Of a stretch of 64,000 nt of DNA, positions 12,559 to 26,700 are shown piece after piece. The notes beneath the pieces were generated by a model, which was not told the DNA's origin, made no database searches, and saw only the letters and a list, made by a program, of their open reading frames with translations. Source of the stretch: Capitella teleta. Lineage: Eukaryota > Annelida > Polychaeta > Capitellidae. Position numbers and translations under genes: made by a program. How positions within the stretch are numbered: position 1 is the stretch's first letter; each line of letters begins with the position of its first letter. The stretch lies in assembly GCA_000328365.1 (NCBI GenBank), contig KB294550.1, positions 224,932 to 288,931 on the forward strand, given 5' to 3'.

Positions 12559-15500
12559 ATGAAAGCTGTGGTTTGGATTATCTTTTGTTGTGTAATACCA
12601 CTTACGGTAAGTATTGAAGATATAATTAATTGTGTACATTTAAACGTCAATTTGGCATTATTTATGAGAATAAAGATATCAAACTGTAGATCGAACTAAA
12701 ACAAGTTTTGTTCGCGTTCGACCCATATTGATTATTCAGTATACAGCTATACTTGCACAATGTATATAATTATGTTACTTATAGTTGTAATCATCGCTAA
12801 TCATAATTTCACAACCTATGCCTTCTGTACATTAATATAACTACAGTGCAACCTCCGTTAATTCAAACATAACTTGACTAACATGCATTTAGACCTACCG
12901 GTATATACTAAATTTTTCCAATCCCCCCCCCAAAAAAAAAAAAAACAAAAACAAAAAAAACAAAAACACACACACACATTAATATTCAATGCACGCCATA
13001 GGTCCACGTGTACTCTTGCATTAGTATTAGTAATTACACCATGAAGGAGATAACTAGTATTAACTGTATGGGGGGACTATGTTTCGGTCGAATGGGCGAA
13101 TCTCTGCATCGGGAACCACAAAATTACGATGCATCACGAAGTATCCCAATCAACAACCATGGCAATAAGATCACAAGTGCAATCTTCTAGAAGCACAAAA
13201 GCCCTGTTTATCAATGAACTGGCTGCTATCATAATTGAACAGACAGCATGTCACTGAGACACTGAACCTAGGAATCCAAGGTCAAAGCATAAGCACACGT
13301 CTGTTTACTTCAGTCACATTCTTCTAAGTTATGCTGACAATTTTAACTGGGTGAGTGGTCGGTGTTATTTTTGGAATTATCCGGATGCCGACTCTTTTGA
13401 ACTTGTACTCATATGAAGTATGGAATCCGGTGTCAAAGACCAGCACTTAACCACATAATTATATCGGGCATTGTTTTATTTATAGGTCAAGCCTTTGTGT
13501 ACTTAGCTATAGTAATTTTATTTGACTTGAGATCACGTGACAAGCACGTGTCACGAATCGACAATAAGAACTGGGAACATTTTATTCTAATGGTGCATGT
13601 TTGTATTATCGCCCTCTTAAAATTGCACTGAACACTTGTGATAAACAAAATAGAGTTCACGGTAAAAACAAATGCAAATAAAACATAAATAATATCAGAG
13701 GTTAGTAGGGAGTGGCTGTATGTACAAGTGGGATATGTGGATTGCGTAATATAACGAGTAACGCATATATAAACGCTTTATACGCCCACTAGGAAAAAAT
13801 TATTATTGACATTGGATTTTGCGTTAGTGGAGTCTGTTAGCTGAATGATCCTGCATTTTATGATGAAGCTACCAAACATTTAAAATATATAATATTAGCT
13901 TTTATGATTAATTATTTCGTGTATTAGAGTCATCAACGAGGTGGATTTCAATAAGTTCATGGCGCGTTCATTTTTAGAGATTATCATAACGTCATCATGA
14001 CGTCAACGCCATTATCAGCGAATCCCGTCCATTTTCGACCAATCACGAAGCATCTTTTTCGACAGTCCGTTTCAATTGAAAATGGCCTACGCGACTTGTT
14101 CAAGTTGTTGTGAAATGTTATTCCGCAGCTTTCAGTTAATATGGTGAGTATAATAGCACCATGCCTGATTCAAAGGTATCCACAAATCATTCCCCGACAC
14201 TTGTGATAGGATTTTGGGAGATATCATTCACTGTAAACAGCTAAACCTGTGTAATTCCAACTCATGCATGTGGGCTGACTCAGCTGACGAGAACGTAAAC
14301 ACTGTTGAATAAAGTTGAACTTCAGTGAAATGTCTCATGCTCACTGTTATTCAGTCTCGGTGACAATCACAGACTCTTTAATTGAATTGACAATCGAAAT
14401 ATACGGTATATATAACGGTCCAGCGAATTATATATTCCAGTTCAAACCTGAATCATTCAGTCAGTCACTCAGTGGCATCAAAAATAACAAACTAACGACA
14501 ATGTAATGTTGTAAGTTGCAGTTTATTAATAACTACTTTTTTAATTTGAAGTTTGACAAGTATTTTTGAAGATTGATGTTATACTTAAAAGTCTTAACAC
14601 TATAAAAACAGCATTTTGCCATTAAGTAAAACATCAATCACATGATAATTATTATACAACAGTTGTTACAGTAACAACACAATGTTTTACTTTCTTCACG
14701 TGTTACAAGTAACTATGAGGGCCATACTCGTAGTAAGTAATGCATAACTAATGCATAGATATGAACAATCAGCATTTATAATTCATCATCAGTTCACATT
14801 ATATAGAGAAGGAAGCAAAGTCATAATGCCATTGAAAGGTCCTGATTGGACGTTATGATTTTTTTCTGAGAAAAACTATGACCTAGAGGCTTTGGGCCTA
14901 GTGATGCCCCTCTGTAGGAATGCAAAAAGATTTGACGGACTGGTAAGCATATAATTCAGTTGAGTTAACCTTTCCACACAAGCGGTTGCTGGCTATTTGT
15001 CAGATGGCAATCACTGAATGGTATAGTGCAGCGATTGAAGGGGTTCCACAGGATGTCTTACCAGTATGCTCTGGTTCCATGAAACACCTATGCAGCCCTC
15101 TATCAGTTTATAAGATGTTTAAATTGGCACAACTTTGAGCATAACGAATTACATACGATCCTAAAATAAAACTTGTCGCAGGCTTCCACAAGCATAAGGC
15201 TAATTGCGTGAACCCCGGGCTTCTGTTTCTCCAATATGACTCCAGTTTTCCACGGAGTATCCATGAGAATAGATTTTTGAATATGTATTTTGAAAGAAAC
15301 ATGAGAAATCATGCTCGTATAACATCAACCACAGAGTAATTCTTTTACAATTTAAATATAATGATTTGATTTCTTCAATCAATTCCAGAAACCCCATGCT
15401 AGATGTGTCACCGGGAGACACTTCAATTCAGTCGAGTAATTGAGACACGGAATGCGCTGCCAATGTATGCAGACACCTGACGTCCCTGGCTTGATGCTGA

Positions 15501-18500
15501 GACAGACACTCTACACAATAACCAAGTAAGTAACGATCAGGCCCGTAGTAAACTGTTTGCTCTGGAAAGAAAATGTTTGACTTGAAATAGTTATAAATCA
15601 TTTAATTATTGATGTCATTTATTTTGAATTAATTAATTTTGAAAATTGAAAAGAGAAATGTTACATTAATTCTAATTCCATTAAAAAATACATGTTGTTA
15701 GCCATGATCTAAATAAATTCATATGAGGTATCGCTACTTTATTTCAGCGTGACTTGATGACCCTGGAGCTGAGGCTTCAGCCCAAGTTGTTTCAGGAATG
15801 CTGCAAACTCAATGACATGAAGACCCAAGTCATCTGCTCTAGACCTAAGTGCATGGTGGAAATATCTTTTGAATGCAGCGTGCGCTAATTAAGTCGAAGC
15901 AATATTTTTTTTGCGTTTGCAGATATCCTGAAATCTTGATATTCATGAGCACTTTGCCATGGAATATACCAGCAAATACATGCTTTTATGTTACTACTTG
16001 AGAAAAAGATCTGCTTTTACGATTTATGATGCACTCTTAACTATGACTACATGTACCTTTGATCATCATTTCTTTTAATTTTACTCACATATTTTACGTG
16101 TTTTTTTATTCATCAATGAATGGTCAATTATTCAAAACACCAATCTTTCATTTAATGTTTTCATTTTAATTATGCCCACATAATACGTTACACATGCAAT
16201 ATTTCCTTGAGGTTTGCTTCCCGTTGTGCTGCGTTGCAGCCCAGAAAAACAAAATTAAACAATACTTACTTTAGGGTAAAATATATATGCTGTCAACATT
16301 TTATTTCAGTGAATTACTTAATTATTTTCATCATTTATATTAAACAGGATTTCATTTTGATAATTTGCTATTCACTTTGTGTGTTATTTGATAGTGTCAT
16401 TCCATGAGAAACTGTTAATTATGATTGGACTCTTAATAAAAATAATTACTACATTCATTTCTCGGTTATTTTGTTCTTTAATTGGTATGGGTTTTGCTTT
16501 TTATTTGTCGAATATTTATCTGAATGTACAGCAGAGAGCAGACGCTGCATGCTGAATAATAGTAATGACATATCCAGTAATACCGATAATCATAATGATT
16601 GATATTCGAGTGTTGTAGTCATACAGCACATGACTGTCACTCATAATTGAGTTAATACATGTACCCGTATTTGGGGTTTTTCTTAATGATTCAACTGATT
16701 TAAAAGCGTGCTCCACCAATCACATATTTCATTTTAAACCAAATAAAATTGAAAGGATGCCTAACTTACCATATCCATGCAAATAGACGGCTAAATAACG
16801 TGGATGACAGACGAATGTTAGATATCGAAACATGTTTACACGCACGTGGCGAATGGGGCTTCATGATTGGTCAAAACGCTAAATGACGTCACAATAATCT
16901 CGAAATTATACGCTTCGGTAAATATCGCCAGTAAATGATCGATAAATCATTATAACCGATCTCGTTTAACACACAACAACAAAAAAATTAATCATAATAC
17001 ATATTAGTAGTTTTTCTGAAATTTTGGTAGCTTCATCATCTTTTTGCAGGGTTCGCCACATTTTCCGAGCTAACAGACTCCACTACGTGGAAAATATTTT
17101 CGTTGAAAAATCAAACTCACTTCCTGCCTGAGCTTATTTAGTATAAAACCGTTGATGTTAAATGCCGTGTTTATCTTTTTCCTTGTGAATTCTAACCTGC
17201 TTGTTGAAGAGCTTTTGTATATTCAGATATAAAGACGCTTTGTGTATCCATCACATTAAGACCTATTAGATTGAATGTTTCTCGTGTTATAAGGGATGTT
17301 TCCATGCAGCGACTACCTATCATGTTATAACTTAATCACAAGTATAACACTTTTCGATGATTTTGGTGGCTTGGGAAATTGGTAGCCTATTTGACTTTTG
17401 AAATCGGACATAGCAACTGAAATGAAAAGACATTTTTCCAGTTTTTGGCCGACTTTTACTATTATTAGCATCCTTCGTTTTTATAATTACAACAGATTTT
17501 TAAGTACCCCAGTTAACACAATAACGTTGTAAATTGATACAAATTGGGATATTAACATTCCATACCATGCCTTTTGTCGAGCCAAGGAATTTATTTGCTT
17601 CAATTAAGAAGTATAAGAAACAATAAGATTGCAGTTCTTATGACGTATACTGGCGATACATTTTAGGGAAAGCCAGCGAAATGACCAACACCTCTGAATT
17701 TCAAGCTCATGGATTGCATAGAACATATTCATTGGTTCTTGTGGTTGAATTATTTCCCAACGGTCTACAAGTTTTCGAAGTTATGACCTTTAACAATTAC
17801 AGGAAACTGGGTGCGTCGATGGGACTGAATGTCTGCATGATACTTTCACATGGAAAGAGGAGTTTGGCGCCTGCTCAGTCTCCTGTGGAGTAGGTATGCT
17901 CTCTTTGTAAAATCCCTGAAATTTATACTTGGGACACGAAAATTCTTGCTGGTTGCTCAAAAATTGCTGGCACAAATTAAAATTTGTTTGTTTCATAGGA
18001 GAGCAACACAACTGGTTCAGCTGTCGTTCCGCTTCGTCAAATCTCACAGTCGATCTCGGCAAATGTTCCGAAGATTCCCGACCAGAGCCGAATGTACGGC
18101 CGTGTTATTTGGAGTCTTGCCAAGGCGCTTCACCCAGGTTTGCATTTATTAATACATCTAGCTGTGTATGCGCACTGTGTTGCTGCATATCTCTCTTCGA
18201 TCGAAGCAGGGAACAAAGAAAATATACAAATTCCTATATGAGAAAACATTGTCCATTTCAAATGCTCAGTCAAACGGTGTCCATATTTCAAATTTGCAAT
18301 CAAACGTAGTCCATTTCAATAGAACATTGTCCATTTCAGATGGATTTTCTCTCTATGGCATCGGTGTTCGGCTTCCTGTGGGGCAGGCGTGATGGCTCGC
18401 AGCGTTCACTGCGTCATGATGGAAGAAACCGGAAAATTTCTCAAAGTCGCCGACGAAAAATGTTCAACTCGCAGACCCCAAGAAACCAGAGAATGTCAAA

Positions 18501-21500
18501 CGCAGAAATGTCCATCTTGGGTTGTGAGGGATTGGTCTGAGGTAAGGGCTTTCCTTAGCAACGACTGCGCGTGGCAAAAGTAATTCTCCTATTGTAAACA
18601 ATGGGAGCCGATCTTTCAGCAGTTCTCATAAAAGAAATCTCGCACTCATCTCGTTTCAAGCTATTTCGCCTGAGCAGAAAAGTCGTATTCTAATTTGTTA
18701 TGAATATCATTCACAGTTGACCTTTTTTTTTTAAATTGGTCTCTCATCAATCATAAAAGCCCATAGAATCGATCTAAAAAGATTCCGAAATGAACAGAGG
18801 TCCTCTTTAACAATCACTAATCGGAGCAATGCATTTTGGGATAAACCGTGATTAATGAGTAATAATGACCCATTTGTACTCATAACGTGTACTTATTTAC
18901 TAATACAAACAAAAGGAATGCATTGAAATAGAGTAATCCGTTTTGATCTCATTTCATCACATGGGAAAAGGCGGCGTTCTTCTTCAGTGGAGGCACAATC
19001 AACTATTTCATCACTCTACTTGTTTGTGTGAACTTCCGGCTGTGAGGCTGAATGTAATTTGGGTCAATGCATATTATATCAAATTTATAACGGCTTTAAT
19101 CTTCACTATGTTATTGATATGGTCGTTTTATAAATCGAAGATAGTGAACCGGGATAAAAGAGGCTAAAAATAGAAGAAGAAAAAAGTGATCTAACTTGCT
19201 ATTTTGATCCTATCAAATTGGATACCATGACTAAAGATAAATATATCTTACAAACTTTCCCAGGGAAAGCAGAGTGCGTATCCCTCTTCGTATGAATTTA
19301 TTTCTTCCGTCACTATCTCGTATAACCATCGCACATCAGTAGGTTCATGCCTACCTCCCAGTGGGTACCCTCCCTATCCCTTCGGCCGTATCTCTTGCCT
19401 GCCTTGGCATTTTGGGTGGCAGAGGTGCGTTAAACGCGTTGCTATGATGGTCAATCCCTACGGGATTAACACGAGATCCCGTTGGATAATTCCTTTCATT
19501 GTGGCTGCTGTGGTTTGCCAAGACAAAGGTGTGTTGGGTTGGTTTGTAGTAATAAGTTAAACACATTTTAAACTTGGTAATCTCTCGATTTTATTAGGAT
19601 AATTCCGAGATGTTCTTCTATTGATGAATATCTCTAGTATGTTTAAAGAGGACCTCTGTTCATTTCGGAACCTTTTTAGATCGGTTCTGTGGGCTTTATT
19701 GGGTGACGAGAAACGATTTTCGAAACATTTGGCCAACTGTGAATGATATTCAAGACAAATTAAAATACGAAATTCCTGCTCAAGCAGAATAGCTTGAAAC
19801 GAGATGAGTGCGAGATTTCTTTTATAAGAAATGTCGAAATATCTGCTCACTCGATGGCTCCCATTGTTAACAATAGGATAATTACTTTTATGCCGTCACG
19901 ACGGTATGATATCGAAGGCGAGAGGAAAGCGAGATTTTAAACCTCTCAAATTCAATGTATCTAGGAATTAACCCACAGCAAGCGTATTGTCTAAAAATAT
20001 GTCAGTCAAAAGGCGTATTTGTCTTTTGGAGTGAATCCTCTATCATCCGTTAATGGTTCAAAACAACCAGAGGTCCTCTTTAAGCAGTGTTCATGAAGTT
20101 CTCTTGCATTTACTTGATTGTCGGATTCTTTTGATGTCAGCTATCGAATACGAAGCTATGCATGCATCAATAATCAGTTTGAAGAGTTCAAAATGCTGAT
20201 CCACGCTGACAAGGAGAATGTAATAATAGTCGACATCAAAATGGACGTACGTGTAATTGGGTCAATCATGCATGCTAATAAAGACCAAGAAGCATTATAA
20301 ACTTTCAGTATATACAGTATATGAGACAGGTGAGGTATAGGTGAGCCCCAAAGGCAGCAGCCAGCTGCGCTTCAACCATTAACCAAAATTGTAAAATTCC
20401 CCCAAGGTAATTACCGGACTCTTATCGAGATGTTTTGATCAACTGTGGGTATAATAGGATGTTGCAGCTGTTGTTGTGAAGCTAGTAATTTACCTGAGCA
20501 ACAAAATATTAGTAATTGGTACCGAGTGGTAGACAACCAATACGGCAAAAAAACACTTGCAGCCATTCGTTCAACTACCTACTCCAACGATGTTGGTGCA
20601 GTCGGGGATCAGTGACTAATGAGTACGGCTGGGTGTCTTAGTGTCATAGTCTTATTTAAATAATTACTAAGAAGGAAATCCACTTGATCAGTCAACCGGA
20701 AAAGAGCATAGCAATTACACGGAACGGGGAACATTTTGTATCTGGCTTAATTAAAAGTGTTAAAGGTGACTGAGGTGTTCGTTCTAGTTTCTCGCCTACT
20801 GCAAAATAGCTGAGAGAAATTAATCCTTTTATAGGTTTATGTAAAGCCCTCTGATTATTTCCAGTAATTTATCAATTAGAAGGCTGGGATCATAGCCTGA
20901 TGTGTGTATAGCCGTAATGATAGCCGTAATGATAGCAATGCCTATGAAGTATGTGATATTATCTGTTTTCATAATCTACAGTTACAGAGGCCTTTAACAT
21001 GAAGACAAAGTCAAGAACAAGGTACTACCAATAGTATGCTACATATTTACAGGTACCAATTACAAGTTAACCATACTCGAAGCGCCGGAAGTGAAACATG
21101 ACACTCCACAGCAATTCCAATATGGCGACCGGAAGTCTACAGACCCACGCCAGGAGGTTCGATTCGACACTTCGAAAACCCTTCTTTTGAAGAGTTTGGA
21201 TGATGATAAACCAAGATATATGGAAGTAGCAAACGGGAAGGACACCTTGGGTGTAATAGCACAACAGAGTGATACCCCTGTAGCTATCGACGTACCCAGG
21301 TGGGTAACATATCGCAAAACTTCATTCAAAAATTGCATGCTGTCTAATCTTGCCTCAGGTATCATAGCGGCGATTGGGGAGAGTGTAACGCCTCTTGCGG
21401 TGTTGGTGTGAGGAGGAGACTGGTTGTCTGTCAGGTATTCCTGGAGTTCACACAGCTCATGCAGAATCTGCCTGATGCAGAATGTTATGGTGAGGTGACC

Positions 21501-23688
21501 AGCCTATTTGACACTATTTGACTTCTTGAATCCTGTCATCTTATAAACTACCAGGTCCAAAACCCCGACAAGAAGAGGCTTGCTATGGAGAACTTTGCGG
21601 CAGCTCATCTATTTACCGCTGGAAGTTCAAAGAATTCGGCGACTGTTCGGCCACTTGTTTGGGAGGTAAGAGAAACCGAGTAGGATTGCATAACATTGCT
21701 AATTTCTCTTATACTAAGGCGTGCAGCTACCTGTATACGTTTGCGAACTGAATGATGGCAGTGATGAAGGAATAATAGTCCCTGATGTGATGTGCGTAGA
21801 GCTGCCAATACCCACACAATTGGTCCCCAAACCGTGTAATGATGTACCCTGTCCACCGAGGTGAGATTTTTTTTTTCTCGGCAGCAGATGGCAAATCCTT
21901 TGGGAAACTTGGTTTGCATTGTAGGTGGCGGATTGGTGAATATGCTGCCTGTTCCGCCACGTGCGGCATTGGTGCTAAAACACGGACTGTGGAATGCATA
22001 CAGGAACTGAGTTTGAAAGAGAAATACCGGATTCTTGGTGATCAATTTTGCGACGGTTCGACTCCACGACGAGAAGAAGTTTGTGATATGGGTCATTGTC
22101 TGGTGAAGTGGACGGTCGAAAATTGGTCAAAGGTGAGTCTGGTAAACTATTGTCTCGAATTCGCATAATCGTGGATATTTTATGTGTGTCTCATGCAATT
22201 ATAGTTGGGTTATACGTACATAATACTCTGTAAAAAACTGTCAACAATCTTGATCTTTCAGTGCTCAGCGTCATGCGGAGAAGGTATTCAGATCAGACGA
22301 GTGTATTGCGTAACACCCGGGGACTGCCTTGCCCAGGAACCAGCCAGTAAAAGGCTATGCCAGATGGACCCATGTCCTTTGAGGGTGAAGACATACGTGC
22401 AAATGAAACCAATGCAACAGGTCTATCTTCACACCGGCGGCGGAGCTATTTTACTGCAAAACAGCTCAGTGCTCATCAAATGCAAATCAGCTGAACCATC
22501 GGGCATCGAATGGACTAAGGATGGCGTGGAGCTTCACCGCATTGGTCGTGTACGAGTTTCACGTTCGGGAAAAATTCGAATCCGGAGAATTAAACGAAAA
22601 GATGCTGGGGTTTACACATGCAGAAGTGGTCAAAGAACCGATTCAATTGTGATATCCTTCCAAACTGAGAACCAAGCTGCTGTACGATTAGCTCAAAGGC
22701 AGAAATACCTGAATCCTGTCGATACACCAAAACTTATGAAACCATCGAGAGGAAGCAATGCTACTGTGACTTGGCATGACACTACTTCTTCTGTGCAGTT
22801 TGTTGCTAGTGAGTGGACACCGTGTTCGTCTCAGTGTAACGGGATGCAGACCAGAACCGTGACTTGTGAAGTGATCTTCAGTGATCATTATTTAATTACT
22901 GATGACCAGATGTGTTCTTCAGAGGATAAACTTCAAGCAACGCGGTCTTGTGGATTGCCCAGTTGCCCTGAATGGATGATCGAAAGCTGGGGAGAGGTAA
23001 TGACTAGGGATGCACGGGTATCAGATATCCGATATCCGATACCCGTATACCTAGAACATGTCATATTATCCCTGCGCCGGCTTTTAGTAATAATCAGAAA
23101 ATCTTGCTATACCCTTAACCAATCTTTGATTATACGTAAAATTTCAGACTAACACGAATCTTATTGGTCTGAATTTTTACGCACAATCAAAGATTAATTA
23201 TAAGATCACTGGATTCGTGAATTAAATGCAGTGCAAGTAGAGAGTTTTACATTGTATTCTAGTGTCGATTAATTTGTCCTTCGAGTGCACTATTAAACCC
23301 GCAAAATTTAACTAATTAAAGGTCATGCTGAACCCCTTGGTTAAGTGTGGAATCAGCTGTTAACGTAAATGTACAAACCGCCAAATGTATGATTTCAGTT
23401 TCAAAGGGACTACAAACAATTTTTTGCAACCATAAACTAAGTTTTGCTTCGTCATAATTATTATTCTGACCCACCAATCATTAAAATGTCATTCGGCGAA
23501 AAGGAAAGGTTGCTTGTTACCATGAAAACGATGAAGATGTCGATGAAGGAAAGGTTGTGAGATTTCGAGGTTGCAAAAATTATTTCAACATCAACAATCT
23601 AGAAAAACATCAATTTTTGATTTTTGCGAGATTTAACCAATTTAAGCATTTTGCATAAATGAGGCCTGCAGATGGCATGCTGCCTATC

Positions 23689-23721
<33 letters not shown>

Positions 23722-26700
23722 CGTGAGATGCGATTGGTGCATATCGTGCGAAAATGATTCGCATCCGTGGGCATTGGTGCTCACAAAAATATTGCTGCCG
23801 ACGGAATACTAATTGTTATCATGGGCGTGGTTATAATGACTTTTATGTTGGAAAACAAATCGTACACCCCTCCCTAAAATTAATGAGAGAAATACGAATA
23901 GATGTCCATGCTAACGAAGGACAGAGCGGAAGTGAGGTTCATCCCTTCCCGTTGAGGGACTATCAGAAGCGCCCTAAGTGACTCTATATCTACCCAGCGC
24001 ATAAGAATATATCGCCTGAAGAGGCCTTTCATGTGTGTTTCAGGGGTTCGTGTACCTGTTGATCACAAGAGAACAGCAAAGAAAGATCTGGGAAAAAAAA
24101 GAAGAATCTAAGCTCCCTTGAGACTTGTCCTGAAAGTATCACTCCTGCTCTCGCGATTACTGATTAGAATACGATCCCTGCAAGTTACGTGGTTTCATCG
24201 TTCATGTTCTGTTCGCCCGTTTAACGGAACGACGGGCCTGTCTGCATAAGTGCAGATGTTATACAAAGGATCAATGTTCCAAATACAAATGATAAATAGA
24301 ACATTTCAGGATACACGAAAAGTGTAATAAGCGTCGTGCATAAATGTAATTAAAAGGAACATGGTAATGAATACTAATTATTAATTATAACCTGATAAGT
24401 GGACTCTGCCGCAGGATCTAAAAGCAGATAATTCACCTTGTATTTATAAAACTATATTACTTTGTGGACCCGGGTATTCAATAATAAATAAGCTAATAAA
24501 CGTGTCACTTATCTAACCACTGATTATCACGGACCCTTTTTTGTTTGCAGTGCTCCAGTTCTCTGTGCGTTCGCCATCATGTTGGCACTAAGAAACGTAA
24601 CGTGGTGTGTGTTGCGGGCAACGGCACCTCGATGCCTTCAGAGCTGTGTGACGTGCAGAAGAAACCGTCTCATAAAAGAGAATGTGAGCAAATGGAATGC
24701 GTTGCCACGTGGAAAACCACTGATTGGACTCAGGTTGGAGGCTCAGTCTGTGTTGTGTTTCTTCATTTCTATGTCGTGTTTAGTGCTTCCCCCTTTGTGC
24801 TCCGAGGGGCTTCAAAAGTCGAGCTCTGAAGTGTGTTTGGATCAGGAACAAGGAGCCGGCTGGAGCAGCGTGCCAAGGGAGGAGGAGACCGGTGGTGCGG
24901 AAACCCTGTCGACGAAAGCCTTGTAACTTAAGACAAGGTTGGTCAGGGGGAGTATTTAGAGGATAATACCATGAGATACAAGCATATCAGGGCTACATCC
25001 AGGGCGAAATAAATCTACTCATAGCTGACTTGCTATGATGTGTGCGATACAATTCTTATTTGCTCAATTAGGTGTGAATGTACGGGAAATTATATACATA
25101 TATATGTGTCTGTGGTTGATTTTGGCGTAAGCGTTCTTTATTACCAAAACAATTGTTTTTATGAGCGTCCGATTGTTTTTGTGCGGTGGAAATATCAAAT
25201 CTTGCACTTCGTCTGAATACATGAATCAGAGTGCCTACATTCAAAGTGCTTCGTAGAGCACAAAATTTGCAGCCAGGTTGACAACTAGGCGCCCTGATGA
25301 GTCTTGGCCAATGAGAAGAGTGCTGTCAAGACAGCATAAAAGGCGGGCAAGTGCGACTGACATGGACAACTGCCATGTCAACCATAGAGCCATGGACAAC
25401 AGAGGCGCACGAGGGGGAGCAGACAGACAGCGCGTTCGATGTCATGCAGTTGAGTTATGAGTTGATCGGGGGCATGGGAGTCGTCGGCAATCTCATCGTC
25501 CTAATCGTGCACCTTAGATCGAAGCAGATGCGGCGTGGAATCACCAACGTCTTCATCATGAACCAGAGCGGAATCGACGGTTTGGCGTCTCTGGTCTTGT
25601 TCACTTTGCCCATGACCCATCGCGACGTAATGCCGAGTGGGTTAAGCGGGAGGTTTCTGTGCCGATTCTGGCAATCACAGTGGCTGCTGTGGGGTCTCTT
25701 CATAACCTCCACGTACAACCTCATAGCCCTGACGACTGAAAGGTTCCTCGGCGTTGTCTACCCTCTTGTTCACCACTTACATGTCACCCATCCTCGTGCA
25801 GTAAGCGTAGCTGTTCTCACTTGGCTCATCGGTCCGGTGTACTCGCTGTACCAAGTCACAACTGCCATGCTCACCTCCGACGGCCAGTGCCGGCGTCTAT
25901 CGAACTGGCCAAGCGATGCTTTCAACCAGAACTTCGGCATCGTCAACACCTTCATCGAGTTCTTGATTCCCCTCATAACCATGATCATCTGCTACACGCG
26001 CATGGCAGTCACACTGCGCATGCGCGTTGCTCCAGTTAACAGGGAACCAACCAAGCTGGTGCGCGCGCGACGCAACGTTGTCAAGACGTTGGCCATCGTT
26101 TGCTTCTGTTTCTGCGCGTGCTGGTTCAGCAACCAGCTCTTCTTCTTGATGTTCAACCTCGGTTATCCTGTTACTGACATTGGATCCGACTTCCACAAGT
26201 GCAGCATTCTGGTCGCTGACCTCAACTGTTGCATCAATCCCATCATCTACACTCTGAACTACGAAGAGTTCCAGACCAACCTGAAGAAAAAATGGCGCAA
26301 CCCTTTCTGCCAAACTTCATCTGCTGTCGTCCACACAACGACTTAAATTCGCCCCTGCCTCCTTATCACATGAAAAACAGGTATAATTATTAATTACCAT
26401 TAATTAGCATCCTGTGTCAATAACCTTAGCAAGCCTTTAACGTGGACGTTCTCAGATCAAACTTTGATAGTCATATGCTATTGTTGTGTGAATACGAGCT
26501 GTTTTGTTTCGTAATTTTTGCTTCATCCGTATTATTATTTACCATGTTGTACATGAATGTTGTACATGAATGTTGTACATGAATGTTGTACAAATCAACA
26601 GATCGTACTACTGAGTAATCTCTATTTAATGGAAAAAAAAAACTCATGCAAAAGACCGAATCAGTCAGTTGAAGGTTCGACTGAACCCTGTTACCTGACA

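Larger units (their letters stand above)
13825..17085. repeat. 3.3 kb inverted arrangement: two diverged 315-base arms facing inward
   Basis: The left arm (13825-14143) and right arm (16770-17085, opposite strand) share, in the same order: TAGTGGAGTCTGTTAGCT, TGATGAAGCTACCAAA, GAGATTAT, TGACGTCA, GACCAATCA.GAAGC, and finally ATG directly followed by a strong splice donor (GTGAGT left, GTAAGT right). From the first block to the ATG is 316 bases on the left and 313 on the right. The arms are flanked by CGT on both sides, a possible 3-base target duplication. It is either a transposable element with long inverted repeats or an inverted gene duplication. It lies in intron 1 of the ADAMTS-like gene. 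Confidence 0.65.

Noticed and set aside
15448-15530. MRCQCMQTPDVPG frame that superficially recalls a CXC chemokine
   Set aside because: Only two cysteines are in place, the phase does not join the next exon, and chemokines are a vertebrate family.
17681-17769. Open frame MTNTSEFQAHGLHRTYSLVLVVELFPNG just before the first TSP1 exon
   Set aside because: Using it as an exon would need a 30-odd base intron with a poor donor, and its phase does not fit the signal exon; the acceptor at 17803 fits without it.
24803-24926. Frames reading through 24734-24926 without splicing
   Set aside because: Splicing out 24734-24783 (50 bases, GT...TTTAG) restores a TSP1 repeat (CFPLCAPRGFKSRALKCVW ... RRKPC), which the unspliced frames destroy.
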